This document shows, piece after piece, positions 1 through 4,894 of a stretch of DNA of 5,418 bases. Under the pieces are notes generated by a model. That model was given only the letters and a program-made list of their open reading frames with translations. It made no database searches and was not told the origin of the DNA. Where the stretch lies: positions 1 to 5,418 of the forward strand of contig DATFPK010000020.1 in assembly GCA_035264885.1 (NCBI GenBank). The letters run 5' to 3'. The stretch is from DATFPK01 sp035264885 (GTDB taxonomy: Bacteria; Actinomycetota; Thermoleophilia; Solirubrobacterales; 70-9). The stretch's first letter is position 1. Each line of letters begins with the position of its first letter. The translations under genes and the position numbers were made by a program.

Positions 1-767
1 GCTCCGAGCTGACCAGCCGCGCGATCACCCAGGCCCGCAAGTTCGGCGCGCGCACCGCGACCCCCTATCGCGCCCTGGCGCTCGAGCCCGGCAACGGGGA
101 GCACCAAATCGAGCTGGAGGATGGGCATCTGCTCGTCGCCCGGGCGGTCGTCATCGCAACGGGTGCGGACTATCGGCGCCTTCCGCTCTCAGGCCTCGAG
201 GAGTACGAGGGGGTGACCGTCTTCTACGCCGCCGGACCGCCCGAGGCCCGTGCGTGCGCAGGCACCCGCGTCGGCGTCGTCGGCGGCGGCAACTCCGCGG
301 GCCAGGCGGCGGTCTGGCTCGCCCGGGGCGGTGCCCTGGTGACCCTTCTGCATCGCCGCGCCAGCCTCCGCGAGACGATGTCGGACTATCTGATCACCGA
401 GCTCGACCGCGCATCCGTCGCTGTTCGCGACCACAGTGAGGTCGCCGAGCTGCACGGCGCCGGCGGCGAGCTCGAGGCGGTGACGCTGAAGGACGGGGAG
501 CGTCTCCCGCTCGGCTCGCTGTTCTGCTTCCTGGGGGCCGAGCCATGCACCGATTGGGTTGGCGACGCCGTCGCCACGGACGAGCATGGGTTCATCCTTA
601 CCGGCGAGGACGCCGGTGCGGGCGGACTGCTGGAGACGAGCACCGCCGGCGTCTACGCGGTGGGCGACGTCCGCGCGGGCTCGACGAAGCGCTGCGCGAC
701 CGCGGTCGGCGAGGGCGCGGCGGTGGTCGGCCACATCCACGAACGGCTCGCCGCCGTCCCAGCCTGA
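1..767 (+). CDS. Thioredoxin-reductase-like FAD/NAD(P)-dependent oxidoreductase, C-terminal part (5' end outside window)
   Basis: The reading frame is open from base 3 to the TGA at 765-767, giving 254 visible codons; the N-terminus lies outside the window. What is seen: a VVIATGA stretch near 144-170 (the usual ATG motif of two-dinucleotide flavoproteins), an NAD(P)H-binding GVVGGGNSAGQAA loop around 273-311, and the C-terminal FAD motif TAGVYAVGDVRAGS followed by a KR...AVGEGA helix near 642-720. This order is that of the TrxB/AhpF fold. In bacterial TrxB a CxxC pair sits just before the GGGNSA loop. Here that stretch reads FYAAGPPEARACAG, with a single Cys, so classic thioredoxin reduction is unlikely. 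From memory, the signature (YYAA..., GGGNSAGQAA, AGS-KR) resembles actinobacterial oxidoreductases that often carry an N-terminal cyclic-nucleotide-binding domain. That domain would lie upstream and cannot be seen. Its electron acceptor is unknown. The gene converges on the hydrolase with 8 bp between stop codons. Confidence 0.88.
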   Translation, partial: SELTSRAITQARKFGARTATPYRALALEPGNGEHQIELEDGHLLVARAVVIATGADYRRLPLSGLEEYEGVTVFYAAGPPEARACAGTRVGVVGGGNSAGQAAVWLARGGALVTLLHRRASLRETMSDYLITELDRASVAVRDHSEVAELHGAGGELEAVTLKDGERLPLGSLFCFLGAEPCTDWVGDAVATDEHGFILTGEDAGAGGLLETSTAGVYAVGDVRAGSTKRCATAVGEGAAVVGHIHERLAAVPA

Positions 768-775
768 CCTACGGC

Positions 776-2296
776 CTAGCCGTCCGGAGAGGTGACGATC
801 GCGACGTAGTCGTAGTCGCCCGCGAAGCCGTCCTGCGCACGCGGGACGAATCCGGGGCAGGTGCCCGCCGGATAGGTGCTCGGCGGATCCGGCCTCATCG
901 CGTCCGGGCGGATGTCCTCGCAGTCGAAGCGCCCGCCGCCGGCCAGGCCGATGTCGAGCCGCGAGCGGTAGTAGCGGGAGAACATGTTGCCGTCGCCGTC
1001 GGGGTCGACCGCGGCTTCCCGGGTGTCGTCGAACCAGCGGTCCGACAGCAGCCGCCTGTCGGCAGATGGGTCTCCCTTGACGTACTTGTCGAACCAGGCG
1101 CTCGTGTACCAGTCGATCATGTCCGCGCCGCGGAGGCTGGCGCCGAAGGCCGCGTTGGGAATCCAGCTGAAGTCGAGGTGGCTGCCGCCGCGGATGATCA
1201 GCTCACCGGAGTCGACGCCCGCGTCCGAGTAGGTGACCGACCGGGCCGTCTTCGCCTCGGGATTGGGCTGTCCTGTGTTCGGGGTCGGAGGCAGGAAGTA
1301 GTCGGCGGATATCCCGAGCGCCGGCTTGGTGATCGGTGCAGGCTCGCGCTGGGATGGGTCGGCGGGGCAGGGCTGCTCGAGGTGGGCGTTGTAGCCGAAG
1401 GCCGCGTTCGGGTCGGTGCCGCCGAGGTTGTCCCAGGCCACGACCGCGTCAACCCGAGGGTCCCACTGCCCGATGTAGGAGACCCCCGAGGCGCCATAGG
1501 AGTGGCCGGCCAGCCCGAGCTTGCTCTTGTTCACCATCCCGCCCAGCGGGTTGTATGGGCTGTCGAGCCCGGCGGCGACGCGGCGATCCTGCTTCGGCGC
1601 GTGGCTCGTGCCGGTCGAGCAGCTCGGCACGGGCTTGTAGGGGTGCTTCGCGTCCGAGAGGAAGAAGTTGATCGCGTCCTCGGTGCCGTCGAAGAACGGG
1701 CGCCCGTCCGTCTGGGCCGGATAACCCTCCTGCTGATCGGGCGCCTCGCCGTAGTCGTCGGATCGGCCCTGGCCCTGCGGGTCGAAGGTCATCACGACGT
1801 AACCGTCCTTCGCGAGCGCCTGCGCCGCGTACCAGTACATCTGCTCGTCCGCCTGGACCGAGCCGTTGGTGATCACGATGCCCGGCCGGCGGGCGGGCCC
1901 GGTCCTGGTGGCCCAGACGTGGCCGGAGAGCGTGGCGCCGCTCCGGGCGGTGAACAGGACGGGCCTGACGATCCCGTAGCCCTTGGGACCCCAGTCGTAG
2001 AGGCGGACGTCGCCCGCACACCCGTCCTCGCCGCTCGCGCAGAGGTTGGTGAGGAAGTTCCGCTCGGGGTCCTGCGCCGCGGTCTCAAGCGAATCGACTC
2101 GGTTCTGGAGGCTGACCGCCCTCAGCTTGAGCTGGTACTCCGGCGTGGAGTAGATCCGCGCCCGCTCCAGGGTCTTCGAGTAGTTCGACGCCTCGTAGGC
2201 CGGATCGAAGGCGGAGGCCGACTCGGCCGCGAGCAGCGCGAGTGCAACCGCACTAGCGGCAACGGCGGGCGCTCTCCTCCAGAATCGAGATCCCAT
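776..2296 (-). CDS. Secreted alpha/beta hydrolase (serine hydrolase/esterase-like)
   Basis: This start gives 506 residues; an in-frame ATG at 2314 would add six (numbering below uses the longer form, M1). I prefer the ATG at 2296 because the ATG at 2314 lies inside the predicted -10 hexamer. Neither start has a Shine-Dalgarno. Residues 7-35 form a signal peptide: basic SRFWRR, an Ala/Leu/Val core and an ASA cleavage motif before F36, so the enzyme is probably exported. Core hydrolase signs are a VITNG strand end (147-151), DPQGQGRSD (178-186), the nucleophile elbow GHSYG with Ser272, and a likely catalytic His379 in RGGSHLDF; the acid is not assigned with confidence. About 85 residues separate the GQGRSD loop from the elbow, longer than usual for the fold, suggesting a lid or cap insertion. 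Six Cys remain in the mature part (92, 99, 232, 316, 464, 486), compatible with disulfides outside the cell. D437-P-D-G-D-G-N resembles a calcium-binding loop. The substrate is unknown; ester or lipid hydrolysis is an inference. Probably controlled by the divergent TetR. Confidence 0.88.
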   Translation of the reverse strand: MGSRFWRRAPAVAASAVALALLAAESASAFDPAYEASNYSKTLERARIYSTPEYQLKLRAVSLQNRVDSLETAAQDPERNFLTNLCASGEDGCAGDVRLYDWGPKGYGIVRPVLFTARSGATLSGHVWATRTGPARRPGIVITNGSVQADEQMYWYAAQALAKDGYVVMTFDPQGQGRSDDYGEAPDQQEGYPAQTDGRPFFDGTEDAINFFLSDAKHPYKPVPSCSTGTSHAPKQDRRVAAGLDSPYNPLGGMVNKSKLGLAGHSYGASGVSYIGQWDPRVDAVVAWDNLGGTDPNAAFGYNAHLEQPCPADPSQREPAPITKPALGISADYFLPPTPNTGQPNPEAKTARSVTYSDAGVDSGELIIRGGSHLDFSWIPNAAFGASLRGADMIDWYTSAWFDKYVKGDPSADRRLLSDRWFDDTREAAVDPDGDGNMFSRYYRSRLDIGLAGGGRFDCEDIRPDAMRPDPPSTYPAGTCPGFVPRAQDGFAGDYDYVAIVTSPDG

Positions 2297-2314
2297 CGAG
2301 CGGTCCGAGATCAT

Positions 2315-2332
2315 ACATACTTTTAGGTATGT
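2315..2332. promoter_or_regulatory. Predicted TetR-family operator (perfect 6-6-6 inverted repeat)
   Basis: ACATAC-TTTTAG-GTATGT has perfect 6-bp arms around a 6-bp spacer. It fills the spacer of the minus-strand hydrolase promoter and overlaps the start codon of tetR (2329-2331). ACATAC/GTATGT half-sites are a familiar form in operators of AcrR-like TetR regulators. Position and symmetry suggest that the adjacent TetR protein binds here, blocking polymerase at the hydrolase promoter and probably repressing its own gene. Binding is inferred, not shown. Confidence 0.65.
2318..2323 (+). promoter_or_regulatory. Candidate -10 element for tetR (leaderless)
   Basis: TACTTT fits the relaxed TANNNT -10 pattern and ends 5 nt before the tetR ATG at 2329, so transcription could begin at the start codon itself. 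An overlapping alternative is CATACT at 2316-2321, ending 7 nt before the ATG. No good -35 is seen about 17 bp upstream, so this is the weaker of the two divergent promoters. It lies within the inverted repeat, which would permit autorepression. Confidence 0.35.
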
Positions 2333-2922
2333 CTCAAATTAGTGAGACGAAGGGCCGCGGTCGTCCCGCGGCCGCCAGCCGCGAGGACGTGATCGACGCG
2401 GGGCTTCACCGCTACTTGCGCGGGCAGCGGGTGGACGTGCAGGCGATCGCCGGCGAGCTCGGCCTGGGGCGCGCGACGATCTACCGCTGGTTCGGCTCCA
2501 GGGAGAAGCTGCTCGGCGAGGTGATCATCCGGGCGACGGAGCCGGTTCTCGCGAAGGCCCGCTCGGGTCTCGCCGGCAAGGGAGGCCCCGGGCTGCTCGA
2601 CACCTTCGACCGCTTCAACCGCGCGCTCGCGGATGCCCCCGCCCTGCGCGCCTTCGTCGAGCAGGAGCGGGACGCCGCGCTTCGGATCGTCGCCTCCGGC
2701 GCCGGCATCGTCCAGCCGCGCGTCGTCGAGCTGATCGCCGGGCTGATCGCCGAGGAGGCCGAGGCCGGGACATACGAGCCCGCCGTCGAGCCTGCCGTGC
2801 TCGCGTACGCGATCGTCAAGCTCGCCCAGGCCTTTCTCTTCAACGACGCCGTGGTCGGGATCCGCGGCGACGTGGACCGGCTTCGCGAGGTGGAGGCGGC
2901 GCTCCTCGGCGTGCCCGCCTAG
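2329..2922 (+). CDS. TetR-family transcriptional regulator (QsdR-like)
   Basis: The 197-residue product has the usual TetR length. Residues 9-13 (GRGRP) form a basic arm, and residues 18-65 form the DNA-binding domain, with the helix-turn-helix VDVQAIAGELGLGRATIYRWFGS at 35-57 followed by REKLLGEV. The helical remainder is the ligand and dimer domain. Its AFVEQERDAALRIV...VQPRVVELI stretch (108-136) is reminiscent of QsdR-type regulators, which is recognition from memory and not a search result. The ATG at 2329 is the only sensible start; no Shine-Dalgarno precedes it. The gene is divergent from the secreted hydrolase, and the two start codons (2329 and 2296) bracket a palindrome that is its likely operator. 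The expected role is a ligand-responsive repressor of the hydrolase, probably also of itself. The effector cannot be deduced. The first codons (TCT CAA ATT AGT) are unusually A+T-rich for this gene, probably because the DNA there is also regulatory. Confidence 0.93.
   Translation: MSQISETKGRGRPAAASREDVIDAGLHRYLRGQRVDVQAIAGELGLGRATIYRWFGSREKLLGEVIIRATEPVLAKARSGLAGKGGPGLLDTFDRFNRALADAPALRAFVEQERDAALRIVASGAGIVQPRVVELIAGLIAEEAEAGTYEPAVEPAVLAYAIVKLAQAFLFNDAVVGIRGDVDRLREVEAALLGVPA
2331..2348. repeat. Second 18-bp inverted repeat abutting the operator
   Basis: GTCTCA-AATTAG-TGAGAC has perfect 6-bp arms and a 6-bp spacer. It has the same geometry as the repeat at 2315-2332, overlaps it by 2 bp, and its centre is 16 bp away. 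The arm sequences differ from the first repeat, although both spacers end in TTAG. It covers codons 1-7 of tetR and the -35 of the hydrolase promoter. It could be a second protein-binding site or, in a leaderless tetR mRNA, a 5'-terminal hairpin. Confidence 0.5.
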
Positions 2923-2956
2923 CGCGGTCGCCGGCTCCCAGCGAGCAGGCCGGTTA

Positions 2957-2984
2957 ATGACCTGTGAAGGTTTTTCCCTAGGCT
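2957..2984 (+). promoter_or_regulatory. Candidate promoter of the PAP2 gene
   Basis: Within the 68-bp gap after tetR, ATGACC (2957-2962, four of six matches to TTGACA) is followed by 16 bp containing a T-run and then TAGGCT (2979-2984, TANNNT type). The hexamer ends 6 nt before the ATG at 2991, so the transcript would be leaderless. The stretch from 2954 to 2984 is poorer in G+C than the flanking coding DNA. This suggests that the membrane enzyme is transcribed independently of tetR. Confidence 0.45.
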
Positions 2985-2990
2985 TGCCGC

Positions 2991-3974
2991 ATGAGCGGCG
3001 CCGTGGCGGCGGAGGCCCGGAAGGTCCCGGGCGCCGAGGGACAGGGGAGCCAAGAGGAGAGGAGCTGGAGGTCTCACTGGGCCGTGCGCGTCGGCGTGCC
3101 CGCGATCTACCTGCTCGGCACGGTGATCGCGATCGACCGGATCGGGCTCCCCTACGCGCAGGACTGGATCTTCGTTTGGATCGTCGGCCTGATGCTCGCG
3201 CTCTCGGTGGGCGACGGGCAGCACTCGATCAGGAGGCTGATCAAGGACTGGCTGCCGATCATCGGCGCGTTGCTCGCCTACGACCTGCTTCGCGGCGTCG
3301 CCGACGGCAATGCCTTCCCGATCCACTGGGAGGCGCCGATCCACGCCGATGAGGTGCTCGGCCTCGGCCAGGTGCCCACGGTCCGGCTCCAGGACGCCAT
3401 CTACACCCCAGGCCACCTCCATTTCTGGGACTACGCCGCGTTCTCGTTCTGGTTCTCCCACTTCTTCGCGACGCTGGTCGCCGGCGTCCTGATCTGGCGC
3501 TTCGCGTACGCGTGGTTCCACCGCTTCGCCGTCTGCGTCGTCGCGCTCGCCGCGATGGGCCTGATCACATACGTCGTCTTCCCAGCCGCCCCGCCGTGGC
3601 TCGCCGGCCAGCACGACTACCTGCCGCACACCTTCCGGATCACCCACGCCGTGGTCAACAACCTGCCGGTGCCGAAGGCGAGCGCGATGTTTCAGCAGGG
3701 GACCGAGTGGGGCAACGACGTCGCGGCCGTCCCCTCCCTCCACGCCGCCTACACGATGCTGATCTGCCTCTTCCTCTGGCCGCGGCTGAACCGCCGCTGG
3801 CGTCCGCTGCTGGCGGCCTATCCGATCGGGATGGGTCTCTCGCTGATCTATCTCGGCGAGCACTACCTGATCGACATCCTGCTCGGCTGGGCCTACGCCG
3901 CCGTCGCGATCTTCGTCGTCGACTGGGCCACGGAGCGCCTCCGCGAGCGCCGGCCGGTGGCCGTCGCTCGCTAG
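2991..3974 (+). CDS. PAP2-superfamily integral membrane protein, AUR1-like (PAP2_3 type)
   Basis: The 327-residue protein begins with a polar N-terminus (1-30) and has about eight hydrophobic stretches, near 33-50, 57-74, 87-100, 148-170, 176-199, 251-265, 272-288 and 292-311. The catalytic motifs are visible: PSLHA (248-252, His251), matching the C2 motif PSGH, and SLIYLGEHYLID (284-295, His291 and Asp295), matching C3 SR-x5-H-x3-D. The C3 arginine position is Leu285 and the classic C1 motif K-x6-RP is not recognisable. FPAAPPW (197-203) is common in this subgroup. The pattern fits the AUR1/inositol-phosphotransferase-like branch better than soluble acid phosphatases. The likely role is hydrolysis or transfer of a phospho-headgroup on a lipid at the membrane; the substrate is unknown. 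The ATG at 2991 has no convincing Shine-Dalgarno, but a -10-like TAGGCT ends 6 nt before it. It ends 10 bp before the exonuclease start, so the two may share a transcript. Confidence 0.87.
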   Translation: MSGAVAAEARKVPGAEGQGSQEERSWRSHWAVRVGVPAIYLLGTVIAIDRIGLPYAQDWIFVWIVGLMLALSVGDGQHSIRRLIKDWLPIIGALLAYDLLRGVADGNAFPIHWEAPIHADEVLGLGQVPTVRLQDAIYTPGHLHFWDYAAFSFWFSHFFATLVAGVLIWRFAYAWFHRFAVCVVALAAMGLITYVVFPAAPPWLAGQHDYLPHTFRITHAVVNNLPVPKASAMFQQGTEWGNDVAAVPSLHAAYTMLICLFLWPRLNRRWRPLLAAYPIGMGLSLIYLGEHYLIDILLGWAYAAVAIFVVDWATERLRERRPVAVAR

Positions 3975-3984
3975 CGTCTTCCGC

Positions 3985-4848
3985 GTGCCGCGCCCGCTGC
4001 TCGCCGTCGACGCTCCGTCGATGCTCTTCCGCGCCTTCTACGCGCTGCCCCGCTCGATCAAGGGGCCCGACGGCAATCCCGTCAACGCCCTGCTCGGGAC
4101 GGCCAACCTGATCCTGCGGGAGGTCGAACGCCACGATCCGCGGGCGGTGGTGCTCTGCTTCGGGCCCGACGCGGCGGCCTACCGGCTCGAGCTCTACCCC
4201 GCCTACCACGCCGACCGCGCGGCGGCCTTCCCCGACGAGCTCCGGCCCCAGTGGGAGGACTCCGCCGATTTCTTCGGCGCCTTCGGCTGGACGATCGCGA
4301 CCTCCGAGGACCTGGAGGCCGACGACCTCCTGCATTCGTTCGCCCTTCGCGAGCGCGAAGCCGGCGGCCGCTCGCTGCTGATGACGGGCGACCGCGACAT
4401 GTTCCAGTGCGCCGGCGGCCCGACGAAGGTGCTCTACGTCAGCACCGGCAAGCAGGGCGGCCAGGTGATGGGACCGGCCGAGGTGAAGGAGCGCTACGGG
4501 ATCGCGCCCAAGCTCGTGCCCGACCTGATCGCGCTGCGCGGCGATCCCTCGGACGGGATCCCGGGCGCCAAGGGCGTGGGCGAGAAGACCGCCGTGGAGC
4601 TGCTCCGCCGCCATGGCTCTCTCGAGAAGGTGCTGGCGAACGCGATGCGCGAGAGCCGCCCGGCGCTGCGCACCGCCCTGGTCGGCGATCGCGAGCAGCT
4701 GCTGGCGTTCAAGGAGATGGCGACCCTGCGCACGGCCAAGGTCCGGCGACCGCGCGACAAGCGCACCGACTACCGCTCCGCGGCGAAGGCCGCGCGGGAG
4801 CGGGGCATGAACCGGCTCGCCGAGCGGTTGCTCGAAAAGGCCGCCTAA
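3985..4848 (+). CDS. Stand-alone 5'-3' exonuclease (DNA polymerase I N-terminal domain / FEN-like)
   Basis: The 287-residue protein covers the whole PolA 5'-nuclease domain and then stops, so no polymerase is attached. Metal-site residues in order: Asp9 in LLAVDAPSMLFRAFYAL; an FGPDAAAYRLELYPAYHADR stretch (59-78); Glu111, Asp113 and Asp114 in LEADDLL; Asp136 and Asp138 in TGDRDMFQ; Asp187 and Asp190 in GDPSDGIPG. The last runs into the helix-3-turn-helix GAKGVGEKTAVELL (194-207) that grips duplex DNA. The family removes RNA primers and 5' flaps in replication and repair; this role is inferred here. One oddity: the Asp that follows Phe in Taq and E. coli Pol I (FDAK) is Gly60 here, with an Asp at 62. 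A GTG start at 3985 fits the N-terminal family motif. No Shine-Dalgarno is seen; TAGCGT (3972-3977), overlapping the PAP2 stop codon, could be a -10 for a leaderless message. Confidence 0.93.
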   Translation: MPRPLLAVDAPSMLFRAFYALPRSIKGPDGNPVNALLGTANLILREVERHDPRAVVLCFGPDAAAYRLELYPAYHADRAAAFPDELRPQWEDSADFFGAFGWTIATSEDLEADDLLHSFALREREAGGRSLLMTGDRDMFQCAGGPTKVLYVSTGKQGGQVMGPAEVKERYGIAPKLVPDLIALRGDPSDGIPGAKGVGEKTAVELLRRHGSLEKVLANAMRESRPALRTALVGDREQLLAFKEMATLRTAKVRRPRDKRTDYRSAAKAARERGMNRLAERLLEKAA

Positions 4849-4856
4849 TCAGGTCG

Positions 4857-4887
4857 TTCTCCCGCTCGATGCGCCGAGCGGGGAGAA
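4857..4887 (+). other. Stem-loop between the exonuclease and MFS genes, covering the MFS ribosome-binding site
   Basis: CCCGCTCG (4861-4868) pairs with CGAGCGGG (4875-4882) around the 6-nt loop ATGCGC. The stem continues, after a bulged G at 4883, as TTCT (4857-4860) with AGAA (4884-4887). No T-run follows on either strand, so it is not a standard intrinsic terminator. The right arm contains GGAG (4882-4885), the only good Shine-Dalgarno candidate in the window, 9 nt before the GTG at 4895. Folding could hide it. The -10-like GAGAAT (4883-4888) also overlaps the arm. Confidence 0.5.
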
Positions 4888-4894
4888 TGCCCAG

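Larger units (their letters stand above)
2310..2337 (-). promoter_or_regulatory. Predicted sigma-70-type promoter of the secreted hydrolase
   Basis: Read on the minus strand there is TTGAGA (2337-2332, one mismatch from TTGACA), a 16-bp spacer, and TATGAT (2315-2310, one mismatch from TATAAT). A purine at 2304 is well placed as transcription start. This leaves about 8 nt before the ATG at 2296 and puts the alternative ATG at 2314 inside the -10 itself. The stretch is conspicuously A+T-rich against its surroundings. The prediction rests on visual matching only. Confidence 0.6.

Noticed and set aside
771..783. Small palindrome ACGGC-CTA-GCCGT between the convergent stop codons, possible terminator
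   Set aside because: The stem is only 5 bp with a 3-nt loop and no T-run on either strand; it is too weak to call a bidirectional terminator.
2254..2296. Twin-arginine (Tat) signal in the hydrolase
   Set aside because: An RR pair is present, but the context FWRRAPAV lacks the S/T-RR-x-F-L-K pattern, so a general Sec-type signal is the safer reading.
545..2326. 593-codon open frame on the plus strand antisense to the hydrolase
   Set aside because: The translation is Arg/Val/Gly-rich low-complexity text with no motif, and it overlaps both the oxidoreductase end and the hydrolase. It is a G+C-driven shadow; the minus-strand frame has a signal peptide and catalytic motifs.
2923..2956. CCGGC...GCCGG pairing after tetR as a terminator
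   Set aside because: The stem is only 5 bp with a 13-nt loop and no T-run after it; this is common by chance in G+C-rich DNA.
2919..3863. 314-codon open frame on the minus strand antisense to the PAP2 gene
   Set aside because: It is made mostly of D/E/R/H/V with no recognisable domain, and it mirrors the PAP2 codons, which encode clear membrane helices and catalytic motifs.
3655..4614. 319-codon open frame on the minus strand across the PAP2 and exonuclease genes
   Set aside because: It spans two well-supported genes and ends in an Arg/Ser-rich low-complexity tail; it is a shadow frame.
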